Assembly (NCBI RefSeq): GCF_010731575.1
Contig: NZ_AP022617.1
Span: 5,952,001-6,016,000, forward strand
Direction: 5' to 3'
From: Mycolicibacterium monacense
GTDB taxonomy: Bacteria; Actinomycetota; Actinomycetes; Mycobacteriales; Mycobacteriaceae
DNA: 64,000 nt
This document shows positions 36,378 to 44,040 of this stretch, piece after piece; position 1 is the first letter of the stretch; the number at the start of each line of letters is the position of its first letter. The notes under the pieces are model-generated. The model made no database searches, was not told where the DNA came from, and worked only from the letters and a program-made list of their open reading frames with translations. The position numbers and the translations under genes are program-made.

Positions 36378-36650
36378 ATGTCCGTCATCACCATTGACCG
36401 CCGTCCTGGCAGCCGCCGTCTCGACTATCTGCCCGACTACTGCCCCCGCTGCAACCCGGCGGGCGACCGGGCCGACCGCCCGGTTCGGCTCGCCTCGCTG
36501 ACGGAGCCGACCTCAATCACCTGGCCCGGTGGGCGGCGGCTGATCTGCGAGTACCAGTGCAATGCCTGCAGCCACCAGTGGGTGCGCACCGACTTGTGGA
36601 GCGCCGAGCAGGCCGGGTTCGACCCCAAGCAACGGAGGACTGCCGCATGA
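36378..36650 (+). CDS. Small zinc-ribbon protein
   Basis: A 90-residue protein with a zinc ribbon built from YCPRCNP (about residues 21-25) and YQCNACSHQW (about 61-68). ATG 36378 follows GAGGAGAA. It overlaps terL by ATGA, so the two are coupled. A packaging or transcription accessory role is possible. Confidence 0.65.
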   Translation: MSVITIDRRPGSRRLDYLPDYCPRCNPAGDRADRPVRLASLTEPTSITWPGGRRLICEYQCNACSHQWVRTDLWSAEQAGFDPKQRRTAA

Positions 36651-38164
36651 GCGCCGCAACCGAAAGCCCGATCACGCTACTGAGCGCCGCTGCCGCGCTC
36701 CGGCGGGCCTACGGTCGGCGGCTGCCCGACAACCCTGCTGACCTGGCGCGGCTGCTGGACCGCAAGTTCGTGGTGACGCCTACGGTCAGGCTGCTCTCGG
36801 ACATCGCCGTGTGCGCCGTCGAGGAACCCGACTGCCGCGATATCGTGACCACCCCGCCGCGCACCGGCAAGAGTCGCCTGCTGGCGATCTGGACAGCCGT
36901 GTGGGCGCTGTCGCGCAACCCCGACCTCGAAGTGGTGATCGTCAGCTACTCCGACGAGTTGGCCCAGGCACACAGCCGCGAGGCCCGGCGGATCATCGCC
37001 GAGCACTCCGACTCCCTCGGCATCCGGCTGGCCCAGGATGCCCGCGCAGTGGGTCGGTGGCAGGTGGAGGGTCGGCGCGGCGGGCTGCTGGCGACCGGAA
37101 TCAACAGCGGCGTCACGGGTTTCGGTGCCGACCTGCTGGTGATAGATGACCCGGTGAAGGATGCCCAAGAGGCCGACTCCGCTGCCCACCGCCGCCGAGT
37201 CGAGGGCGAATACCGCTCCACGCTCGCGCCGCGTGTTCACCCCGGCGGGTCCACCCTGCTAGTCATGACCCGCTGGCACCCCAACGATCTGGCCGGAGTG
37301 CTGCTCGATGACGAACCCGACGTGTGGCGGCACACCAACGTGCCCGCCGTCGCCGAGACCGGCATCCACGATGCGCTGGGGCGCGCACCCGGCACAGCGA
37401 TGACCTCTGCACTCGGCTTCACGGCGGACCACTACGCAGCCGCTCGCCGCACCTCCGGCGAACGCGCCTGGTACGCCCTGTATGAAGGGGTGCCCGCGAC
37501 ACCCGAAGGCGGTCTGATCAAACGAGAGTGGCTGGAACGGTGGCGTCTCCCGGCTGCACCGACCGGCGCGGTGAAGACAGTGATCGGCGTCGACCCGTCA
37601 GACTCCGGCTCCGGCGACTCCTGCGGCATCGTGGCGGCGAGCCTCACGGCGGAGGGCGTGGTGGCGGTGATCGCGGACGTCTCCGCACCAATGACGAGCG
37701 ATCAATGGGCCAGGGCTGCTGTCGATCTCGCAGTCGATGTCGGAGCCAGTGAGATTGCGGTGGAGGGCTTCGCGGCCCGGTCGACGTACCGCCGTGTCGT
37801 CACCGATGCGCTGCGCCGGGCCAAGCTCAACCGCCCCATCAACGTGACCACCTGGCCTCCCAAGGGCAGCGGGCGCGGAGGCGGCGATTCGATGGCCCGG
37901 TCGTCGGCGCTGCTGCAGGGTCTCGAAGTCGGCACCACCCGCATCGCCGGGCACCTGCCCGACCTCGAACAGTCAGCGGTGACCTGGCAGGCCGGACAGC
38001 ATCAACCCGACAGCCTCGCCGCGACGGTCGTGGCCCACGACGTGTTGGTCCACTCGATCGGTCAGCAGTGGGGTTTCGCGTCACCTCTGGACAGCGAGCG
38101 CCGCGCCCGCGAGGGCACGATCACGTCGATTCCGGCGTACATGCGCCGTCGGGTGGGCGGGTGA
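36647..38164 (+). CDS. terL: Phage terminase large subunit
   Basis: A 505-residue packaging motor. The N-terminal ATPase has Walker A at 69-76 (TPPRTGKS), Walker B at 163-168 (LLVIDD) and a coupling segment LLVMTRWHPND. The C-terminal RNase H-like nuclease starts at GVDPSDSGSGDS (about 314-325) with the first acidic residue at Asp316, followed by EIAVEGFA. It cuts and pumps DNA into procapsids. No portal gene follows, which is unusual for a complete phage. Confidence 0.92.
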   Translation: MSAATESPITLLSAAAALRRAYGRRLPDNPADLARLLDRKFVVTPTVRLLSDIAVCAVEEPDCRDIVTTPPRTGKSRLLAIWTAVWALSRNPDLEVVIVSYSDELAQAHSREARRIIAEHSDSLGIRLAQDARAVGRWQVEGRRGGLLATGINSGVTGFGADLLVIDDPVKDAQEADSAAHRRRVEGEYRSTLAPRVHPGGSTLLVMTRWHPNDLAGVLLDDEPDVWRHTNVPAVAETGIHDALGRAPGTAMTSALGFTADHYAAARRTSGERAWYALYEGVPATPEGGLIKREWLERWRLPAAPTGAVKTVIGVDPSDSGSGDSCGIVAASLTAEGVVAVIADVSAPMTSDQWARAAVDLAVDVGASEIAVEGFAARSTYRRVVTDALRRAKLNRPINVTTWPPKGSGRGGGDSMARSSALLQGLEVGTTRIAGHLPDLEQSAVTWQAGQHQPDSLAATVVAHDVLVHSIGQQWGFASPLDSERRAREGTITSIPAYMRRRVGG

Positions 38165-38175
38165 CCAACGGAGTG

Positions 38176-38263
38176 TGCCCGTGGGCAGTGTCTGGAATGT
38201 CGGACCCGCCCGGTACTAGATAGGCGACACTCTGATGAGCTTGCGGGCGTATGCACCGCCCGC
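38176..38263. other. Hairpins between terL and methyltransferase
   Basis: TGCCC-GT-GGGCA lies at 38176-38187, just after the terL stop, and GCGGGCG (38243-38249) pairs with CGCCCGC (38257-38263) around a 7-base loop. Between them are AT-rich possible -10 boxes such as TACTAG (38214-38219). This 150-bp gap likely ends the packaging operon and starts an independent transcript for the methyltransferase cassette. Confidence 0.45.
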
Positions 38264-38314
38264 CTGCATAACATCCGGCTAACACCCTCTCAGCAGACAG
38301 GAACTAAGCCCAAG

Positions 38315-39454
38315 ATGGCCGCACGCCCCGCCCGTAAGGAGAGAAAATCGGCGACGCCGAAACGGCTGCTCCGCGTGGTTGAAGACCAAGACCAGCCAGC
38401 CTCGGATCGACCGTTCAACCTGCATCGTGGTGATGTCCGTGAGGCCTATGCGAACTGGCCGCAGCCTGCAACGATCGTCAGTGACGGCGCTTACGGGGTC
38501 CGTGGGTTCCACGGCGATACCACTGATGCTGCTGGCTTGGTCGATTGGTACTCGGGCCATATCAAGATGTGGACGCAAGCGGCCAGTCCTGGCACCACGT
38601 TGTGGTTCTGGAACACAGAGGTCGGCTGGGCCACAGTCCACGCGGAACTAGACCGGCAAGGGTGGGACTACGTTCAAACCGTCATCTGGGACAAGGGGCT
38701 ATCCCACATCGCCGGCAATGTGAACGGGAAGACGATCAGACAGTTCCCTGTCGTGACAGAGGTGTGCGCCCTCTATCAACGGCGGTTCGAGGTGCCCACC
38801 GAATCTGGCGAGTTGATCGGGGTCCAGAACTGGCTACGCCATGAGTGGATGAGGTCGGGTCTTCCCCTGTATCTCTCCAACGAGGCGTGTGCAGTGCGCA
38901 ACGCTGCAACGCGCAAGTACCTGACCAAAGATTGGCTTTGGTACTTCCCGCCCGGCGTGATGGTGGAGCGGATGGCTGCCTATTGCCATGAGAATGGCTT
39001 CGAGTCAGGTAGACCGTATTTTTCCATTGACGGCGAGAACTCGGTGACAGCCGAGGAGTGGGACCGGATGCGTTACCCATGGACGCACGCCCACGGTCTG
39101 ACCAACGTGTGGAGGCGTGGGCCGCTGCACGACGGAGAGCGATTAAAGGGGTCGATGCGGCGGTCTGCTCCCCGCGTCTATCGGCCAACCAGGGCGTCCG
39201 CTACGCACCTGAACCAGAAGCCCTTGGAGTTCATGGAGCGCTTGGTCCATGCAGTGACCAAAGAAGGCGACGTGGTTTGGGAGCCATTCGGCGGATTGGC
39301 GTCGGCTTCGGTGGCCGCTGTCGCACTGGGACGCCGGGCCTTCGTCGCCGAACGCGACCCCCACTTCGCCGACATCGCAGGCGAACGTTTGAACGACGCC
39401 GTGGCCAATCGCCAGATCGACGCCGAGACAGCTGCGCTTGGGGATTCTGAGTGA
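38315..39454 (+). CDS. DNA methyltransferase, N4/N6 (beta-class) type
   Basis: A 379-residue MTase with catalytic motif IV first: SDGAYG at residues 56-61 in place of the usual SPPY/DPPY. A C-terminal motif X-like HLNQKPLEFMERLV follows, then motif I as VWEPFGGLASASVAAVALG (about 321-339) with ERDP. The IV-to-I order indicates the beta class, which modifies adenine or cytosine amino groups. Codon use is less GC-biased than in neighbours (for example a TTA codon near 39144), pointing to separate acquisition. It overlaps the next gene by GTGA. Confidence 0.9.
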   Translation: MAARPARKERKSATPKRLLRVVEDQDQPASDRPFNLHRGDVREAYANWPQPATIVSDGAYGVRGFHGDTTDAAGLVDWYSGHIKMWTQAASPGTTLWFWNTEVGWATVHAELDRQGWDYVQTVIWDKGLSHIAGNVNGKTIRQFPVVTEVCALYQRRFEVPTESGELIGVQNWLRHEWMRSGLPLYLSNEACAVRNAATRKYLTKDWLWYFPPGVMVERMAAYCHENGFESGRPYFSIDGENSVTAEEWDRMRYPWTHAHGLTNVWRRGPLHDGERLKGSMRRSAPRVYRPTRASATHLNQKPLEFMERLVHAVTKEGDVVWEPFGGLASASVAAVALGRRAFVAERDPHFADIAGERLNDAVANRQIDAETAALGDSE

Positions 39455-40461
39455 GTCCCGGCGACGCGTCCGGTGAATCGCCCGCACTTGAGGGTGACGG
39501 CGCACTCCCAACAAGAGAAGAACTCGACTTAGAGACCAAACGAGGCAAGCTCGTCCGCAATGTGCGCGATGCCATGGCGGCCCTGCCTGTGCATTTCTCC
39601 TCCCAGACCTACATAGAGGGGCTAGAGGCAGGTGATCTGTTCTCGCTCAACTCGATGCTGGGCGGCAGCATCGAAATCCAAGTGGTCCAAACGTTAAACC
39701 GCCTGCGAGCGGTGTGGGACCCTGACGAGGAGTGGGAGGAGTACGCCTTCATCCGCTCGTCACAGACATTCCCAGACGTGCGCCTGGTGACCAATAGCGC
39801 CCAGTTAATCGCACAAGGTGACCAGTTCGGCATGGGTATTGAGCTGAAAGGCTGGTACTTACTCAGCCGTGAAGGGGAGCCGTCATTCCGCTACACCGTG
39901 ACGAGGGACGCCTGCGACATCCATGACCTATTGGTGGTGGTGCCTTGGCATCTCAAGAATGTCCTGAGCGGCGAGCCAACGGTCTACAAGCCATTTGTGG
40001 AATCAGCTCGTTTTGCAGCCGACATGCGTAATCACTATTGGTCGGTCGGCAGGAGGGCGAAAGATAAGGCTAGAGGCGCTGAGAAAGCAGACAACTACTA
40101 CGAAATCACGCCGCCTGCCGGAGCCACGCCTTACCCACCGCCGAGGATGAATATCGCCGACCATGCCAACACCGACGGCGGCAAGAACTTCGGAAGAGTA
40201 GCTCGATCCGAGGGGCTAATGGACGGTTACGTGCTCGAAACTTTGAGCACGGCGGTGTCGGGCATTGAGGCCCGGCACTGGGTGGGGTTCTTCAAAACGT
40301 ATGCCGAAAGCTCGCAGCGCGATGAACTGCACGCCAGGATCGCCCGACAACTGGCCAGGGACCGTCTGGCCCAGAACATCGACAACGACGACCTTCAAGG
40401 GATGCTTCGAGAGTGGATCAGCAGACTGCCGCTGGCAGGGGACGAGGCGGATAGTGATTAG
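39451..40461 (+). CDS. Candidate restriction endonuclease partner of the methyltransferase
   Basis: A 336-residue protein overlapping the methyltransferase stop by four bases. A PD-(D/E)xK-like core is suggested by FPDVRLVTNS, then GIELKGWYLL with an ExK in a strand, then HDLLVVVPWHL. Base composition is low for the region and includes TTA and AGA codons. Coupling to a beta-class MTase makes a type II restriction enzyme the best guess. No search was possible, and a nuclease-free modification accessory is the alternative. Confidence 0.65.
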   Translation: MSPGDASGESPALEGDGALPTREELDLETKRGKLVRNVRDAMAALPVHFSSQTYIEGLEAGDLFSLNSMLGGSIEIQVVQTLNRLRAVWDPDEEWEEYAFIRSSQTFPDVRLVTNSAQLIAQGDQFGMGIELKGWYLLSREGEPSFRYTVTRDACDIHDLLVVVPWHLKNVLSGEPTVYKPFVESARFAADMRNHYWSVGRRAKDKARGAEKADNYYEITPPAGATPYPPPRMNIADHANTDGGKNFGRVARSEGLMDGYVLETLSTAVSGIEARHWVGFFKTYAESSQRDELHARIARQLARDRLAQNIDNDDLQGMLREWISRLPLAGDEADSD

Positions 40462-40500
40462 CCGCCACGTTGTTGCCCCATCGCCGGATGAACCGTAGCT

Positions 40501-41190
40501 ATGTCGGAGGATCCAGGAATACTGCCGTCCATGACGGACGCGGGGGAAGAGAAGGCGTACGACAACTGGGCGAAGTATCGGTCGGCATGGTGGACGCGCT
40601 ACCTCACCGGAGACCTCGCACACTTCTGGCCGTCGCAACTCGACCAGTACGAGCCGGACTCAGGCGGCTACCGCTGGATATCGCGGACCGGCGTATTCGA
40701 CATTGCAGCCACCCAATCCGAACACCGCGAGCTTCACACAGCAGTCGCCGCCTACGTCTGGGGTGTCGGCTTCACCGCTCGCATGTCCATTGGCCGACTT
40801 GTCCGCGCCTTCACGGCCAACGCCACCACCGTGGAGGGTAACTTGCGCCGCGCCGCGGCGATCCTCGCTGATGGTGGCCCGGTCGCGGCTTACGAGTCGA
40901 TGCTGGCGGGCGGCCCGAATCGGACCAAGTTCATGGGTCCGGCGTACTTCACCAAGTTCCTGTTCTTCACCGGCTACCGCGACGTGGGTGCCGAGCTGCG
41001 CCCCCTGATCCTCGACAGGCGGGTGGCTATCGCACTGCGCGAGCGCGGCGTATTCGGCCCCAAGGCAGGCAACGCCGATTGGCCCAGCGAGCTTTACCGG
41101 CGGTATCTAACCTTCTGCCACGAACAGAACCCGACCGACCCTGCGGCAGTCGAGGCCGATCTGTTCAATGAAGGTCGCGATCCCGGTTGA
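40501..41190 (+). CDS. OGG-fold (8-oxoguanine DNA glycosylase-like) protein
   Basis: A 229-residue protein with an HhH-GPD-like arrangement: WAKYRSAWWTRYL, AAYVWGVGFTARMSI, AAAILADGGPVAAYESML, then KFMGPAYFTKFLFFTGY and PLILDRRVAIAL. This matches the bacterial proteins annotated as OGG fold, where GPAxFTKFLYF carries the helix-hairpin-helix region. It is the third gene of the methyltransferase cassette, 39 bases after the endonuclease. ATG 40501 is used; ATG 40531 is an alternative. It may act on modified bases or as a defence effector. Confidence 0.65.
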   Translation: MSEDPGILPSMTDAGEEKAYDNWAKYRSAWWTRYLTGDLAHFWPSQLDQYEPDSGGYRWISRTGVFDIAATQSEHRELHTAVAAYVWGVGFTARMSIGRLVRAFTANATTVEGNLRRAAAILADGGPVAAYESMLAGGPNRTKFMGPAYFTKFLFFTGYRDVGAELRPLILDRRVAIALRERGVFGPKAGNADWPSELYRRYLTFCHEQNPTDPAAVEADLFNEGRDPG

Positions 41191-41322
41191 CGGGCGGCTG
41201 CACCGCTACGGGGCGCAGCAATTCGCGAAGACGGGCGCGCTGCTCTGCGTCAGCGGTGGGGCGGCGTCCACGATCTTCTTGATGTACTCGCGGTGGTCGT
41301 CGGTCGCCACGGCGAGACCCCC

Positions 41323-41343
41323 TTATAGCCCGGATGTAGCCCG
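41323..41343. repeat. Right-end arm-type integrase site candidates
   Basis: TTATAGCCCG at 41323-41332 is identical to the two left-end repeats, and a second, variant copy ATGTAGCCCG follows at 41334-41343 with the same 11-bp period. They lie 28 bp from the attR core. The gap 41191-41322 holds no supported gene. Confidence 0.7.
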
Positions 41344-41370
41344 GTATCGGTGAAAACCCACATCTACATG

Positions 41371-41392
41371 GTGCCCCCGGCAGGATTCGAAC
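41371..41392. repeat. attR core within tRNA-Arg 3' end
   Basis: These 22 bases equal 26263-26284. Starting one base outside the tRNA, they cover the discriminator, acceptor 3' strand and most of the T arm. Insertion therefore restored an intact tRNA at this end. Confidence 0.92.
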
Positions 41393-41444
41393 CTGCGACA
41401 CCGGCTTTAGGAGAGCCGTGCTCTATCCCCTGAGCTACGGGGGC
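41372..41444 (-). tRNA. tRNA-Arg (anticodon CCT)
   Basis: The minus strand folds into a full cloverleaf of 73 bases: acceptor GCCCCCG/CGGGGGC, D arm GCTC/GAGC, anticodon stem CGGCT/AGCCG around loop CTCCTAA (anticodon CCT), T stem GCAGG/CCTGC with TTCGAAT loop, discriminator A. CCA is not encoded. It is the integration site of the island. Confidence 0.96.
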
Positions 41445-41542
41445 GGCCGTGGCAGTTTACCGCCCCGTGAAACGCCGCGAGCCACGACGCAGTTTCGGCA
41501 AATTTGTCAAAACGCGTCGGTTGGGCCGGTAGCGTCCCACGC

Positions 41543-42259
41543 GTGGAGCTGACGCTGCAGCGCATCGGTGCCTGGTCGGGGACCGTGATGATCCTGCTCT
41601 ACGGCACCTGCTTCTCGGGTATCGCCCGGCTGTTCCCGCCGCTGTCGCCGACCGCGTCGGCCGAGGAGATCGCCCGGTTCTTCGCCGACCACACGGTCGC
41701 GATCCGGGTCGGCGTGGCCGGCGCGATGCTGACCTCCGTCCTTGCCCTGCCCTTCCTGGCCGCGATCTGCCTGCGCATCCGCCGGGTCGAGGGCGGCTGG
41801 GGCATGCTGTCGGTCACCCAGCTGTTCGCCGCGACGATCTTCGTGCCCGCCCTGCTCTTCCCCCAGCTGATGCTGGCCACCGCCGCCTTCCGGCCGCAGG
41901 ACCGCCCGGCCGAACTCACCCAGGCGTTCAACGATCTGTTCTGGCTGTGGTTCATCGGCATCGTCGGCACCATCGTCATCCAGAACGCCACGCTGGCGAT
42001 CGCAGCCTTCGTCGACACCACCGACCCGCCGACGTTCCCGCGCTGGTACGGCTACCTCAACCTGTGGGTGGCGACGCTGTCCATGCCCGGCTGCGTGGTG
42101 GTCGTGTGCACCGACGGACCGCTGGCGTGGAACGGTGTGTTCGCCTTCTACATCCCCGGCCTGGTGCTGGTGGTGTGGATCTTCGCGACCACCGCGGTCA
42201 TCAACCGGTCCGTCGTCGCGCAGCAGGCCGTCGAGTCGGCACGGGTCGCCGCCGCGTGA
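41543..42259 (+). CDS. Six-helix integral membrane protein, function unknown
   Basis: A 238-residue membrane protein with six hydrophobic segments, for example TSVLALPFLAAICL and VIQNATLAIAAF. GTG 41543 is chosen; an in-frame start at 41504 would add 13 residues. Its stop region overlaps the following COX3-like gene start (GTGA), so it likely forms one operon with the two oxidase-like genes. No catalytic motif is seen. Confidence 0.7.
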   Translation: MELTLQRIGAWSGTVMILLYGTCFSGIARLFPPLSPTASAEEIARFFADHTVAIRVGVAGAMLTSVLALPFLAAICLRIRRVEGGWGMLSVTQLFAATIFVPALLFPQLMLATAAFRPQDRPAELTQAFNDLFWLWFIGIVGTIVIQNATLAIAAFVDTTDPPTFPRWYGYLNLWVATLSMPGCVVVVCTDGPLAWNGVFAFYIPGLVLVVWIFATTAVINRSVVAQQAVESARVAAA

Positions 42260-42837
42260 CGGCCACCGCGAGCTCAGCGCGCGCACGTCGCATCCCCGGC
42301 GAGGCCGGCACGTGGGTGTTCCTCTTCGGCGACATGCTCGTCTTCGGGGTGTTCTTCGGCACCTTCCTGGTCGCCCGCGCCGGGGATCCGGAGCTCTTCG
42401 AACGGTCCCGCGCGACGCTGCACATCGGCATCGGCTTGGCCGACACCCTCGTCCTGCTGACCAGTTCACTGTGCGTGGTGGTGGCCCTCGGTGCGGTACG
42501 CGCCGGTGCGGGCGCCCTCGCCCGGCGCGCGGTGATCGCGGCGATCGGACTCGGCGTCGTGTTCGTCGGGCTCAAGGTGTCCGAGTACCTGTCTCTCGGC
42601 GCCGCCGGACACGGGCCGGGCGCCAACGACTTCTACCTCTACTACTTCATCCTCACCGGGCTGCATCTGTTCCACGTCGCGATCGGTCTGACGGTGCTGG
42701 CGGTCGTCGCGGACCAAGTGCGCCGACCGCCCCTGACTCCCGGGCGTACCGCGCTGGTCGAGGGCGGCGCATGCTTCTGGCACCTGGTCGACCTGCTGTG
42801 GATCGTCCTGTTCGCGCTGCTGTACCTGGTGAGCTGA
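42256..42837 (+). CDS. Cytochrome c oxidase subunit III-like (NorE-type) membrane protein
   Basis: A 193-residue protein with five predicted helices. Subunit III features are GEAGTWVFLFGDMLVFGVFFG at the start, FYLYYFILTGLHLFHVAIGL in the middle and FWHLVDLLWIVLFALLYL at the end, the typical HLxDLxW motif. Its short length matches NorE-like proteins. There is no subunit I or II gene next to it, so the complex it serves is unknown. Confidence 0.88.
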   Translation: MTATASSARARRIPGEAGTWVFLFGDMLVFGVFFGTFLVARAGDPELFERSRATLHIGIGLADTLVLLTSSLCVVVALGAVRAGAGALARRAVIAAIGLGVVFVGLKVSEYLSLGAAGHGPGANDFYLYYFILTGLHLFHVAIGLTVLAVVADQVRRPPLTPGRTALVEGGACFWHLVDLLWIVLFALLYLVS

Positions 42838-43115
42838 TGGCCACCCCGTCGGTGTCGCGACTGGTCCGGAACCGGGCCGGCCTGACCTGGCTCATCCTGG
42901 TGGCGGCCACGGTGGTCTCGTGGCTCGTCGGCGCCGACCACGGCACCGGTTCGCTGCTCGCGGTCCTCGTGCTGGCCATCGCCGCCGTGAAGGTCCGGCT
43001 GGTCGGCCTGGACTTCATGGAACTGCGTCAGGCGCCGCTGCCGCTGCGGGCGGCGTTCGAGTGCTACTGCCTCGGCCTGTGGGCGGTGCTGGCCGGTCTC
43101 TACCTGTGGGCATGA
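42837..43115 (+). CDS. Prokaryotic cytochrome c oxidase subunit IV-like membrane protein
   Basis: A 92-residue protein with three hydrophobic helices (LTWLILVAATVVSWLVGAD, LLAVLVLAIAAVKVRLV, CYCLGLWAVLAGLYLW). The segment VKVRLVGLDFMELRQAP resembles the YKaxlIxxxFMELrxaP motif of COX4_pro/NorF-type proteins. TGATG overlap with the COX3-like gene. Last gene of the operon, followed by a hairpin. Confidence 0.82.
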   Translation: MATPSVSRLVRNRAGLTWLILVAATVVSWLVGADHGTGSLLAVLVLAIAAVKVRLVGLDFMELRQAPLPLRAAFECYCLGLWAVLAGLYLWA

Positions 43116-43121
43116 CGTCTC

Positions 43122-43158
43122 AACGCAGCTGCGCTGATTTGTTTAGCGCAGCTGCGTT
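43122..43158. terminator. Perfect 14-bp hairpin terminator overlapping the LLM gene 3' end
   Basis: AACGCAGCTGCGCT (43122-43135) and AGCGCAGCTGCGTT (43145-43158) form a perfect 14-bp stem with a 9-base loop. The right arm includes the last four codons and stop of the minus-strand LLM gene. It would stop both convergent transcripts. Confidence 0.75.
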
Positions 43159-43967
43159 ATCACCTTCGCGAACGCGTCTTCGTGCGGCGCCTGCACGATG
43201 ACGTAGGAGATGCCGTAGCGGTCGCGGTACTCACGTAGCCGGTCGGCCATGTCCTGCGGTGTTCCGGACAGCACGCCGGGGTGTCGCAGCAGCTGGTCGT
43301 CGGAGAGCCCCGGCAGGAAGCGGCGGGGGATGGTCAGATCCGGGCGTCCCGAATCGTCGAGCGGCATCGCGGTGATCGCGATGTTGAGTTCCAGCTCGTC
43401 GAACCGCTCACCGGCCGCCGCCCGGACGAACGCGATCCGCTCGGCCAGCGGGTCGTCGTCACCCTCGGCCGCGCGGTCCCCGCCGGTGAGCCCGATGATG
43501 TCGGCGTGGCGGGCGGCCACCGTCAGCAGGCGGTCGCCGTTGCCCGCGATCAGCATCCTCATCCCGGGCACGTGCTCGGCGAGGTAGGTCGTGGTGTGTT
43601 CGAGGTGGTCGACGCGCTCACGTGCCGTCGGGAACGGCAGCTCGGCGGCCTCGAACTCCTTGCGCACGTATCCGGCGCCCAGGCCGAGTTCGAGCCGGTC
43701 TCCGGACAGATCGCGTAGTGCCGCGGCGTCGCGGGCGAGCAGGGCCGGCCGGTAGAACCCGGCGTTGAGGACGAATGTGCCGAGGTGCAGCGTGCTCGTC
43801 GCGGCCGCCGCGGCGGTCAGCACCGGGAAGGGGGCCGGGGCGCCGAGGTGGTCGGGCACGTGCAGGACGTCGAAGCCGCGGTCCTCGGCCCGTCGTGCCG
43901 CGTCCTGCACTTTCGGCATCAAGGCGGCCGAATGCAGACCGATACCGAAACGGAAATCCCTGCTCAT
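43143..43967 (-). CDS. LLM-class (luciferase-like) oxidoreductase, probably F420-dependent
   Basis: A 274-residue TIM-barrel flavin/F420 oxidoreductase. Features are RRAEDRGFDVLHVPDHLG, STLHLGTFVLNAGFYRP and LELGLGAGYVRKEFEAAEL. It belongs to the mycobacterial-rich TIGR03621-like group. ATG 43967 is used; GTG 43970 is adjacent. The substrate is unknown. Confidence 0.88.
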   Translation of the reverse strand: MSRDFRFGIGLHSAALMPKVQDAARRAEDRGFDVLHVPDHLGAPAPFPVLTAAAAATSTLHLGTFVLNAGFYRPALLARDAAALRDLSGDRLELGLGAGYVRKEFEAAELPFPTARERVDHLEHTTTYLAEHVPGMRMLIAGNGDRLLTVAARHADIIGLTGGDRAAEGDDDPLAERIAFVRAAAGERFDELELNIAITAMPLDDSGRPDLTIPRRFLPGLSDDQLLRHPGVLSGTPQDMADRLREYRDRYGISYVIVQAPHEDAFAKVITQLR

Positions 43968-44040
43968 CACCGAATCCTATGCGCGCCGGAGAAATTCGAT
44001 GTTTGATCGGGTGAGCGGGTGGTTACTAATGATCCGCACG

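Larger units (their letters stand above)
26263..41392. mobile_element. Integrated satellite-like genomic island in tRNA-Arg(CCT)
   Basis: A 15.1-kb element between a 22-bp direct repeat (26263-26284 and 41371-41392). The right copy is the 3' end of an intact tRNA-Arg gene. All genes inside point rightwards: tyrosine integrase, small HTH proteins, primase/ATPase, candidate origin, TerS-like and TerL proteins, serine recombinase, possible capsid-like protein, HEAGH protein and a methyltransferase/endonuclease/OGG-fold cassette. Portal, tail, lysis and repressor genes are absent from view. This suggests a phage satellite (PICI-like) needing a helper, or a remnant prophage. Gaps between its first genes and the flanking chromosome are short. 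Confidence 0.88.

Noticed and set aside
41168..41353. 61-codon plus-strand frame at the right island end
   Set aside because: It runs through the arm-type repeats, has no ribosome-binding site and no recognisable features.
41165..41401. 78-codon minus-strand frame running from the tRNA (starts SQVRILPGAP)
   Set aside because: That opening peptide is the common false translation of tRNA 3' ends; the frame lies between attR and the last island gene.
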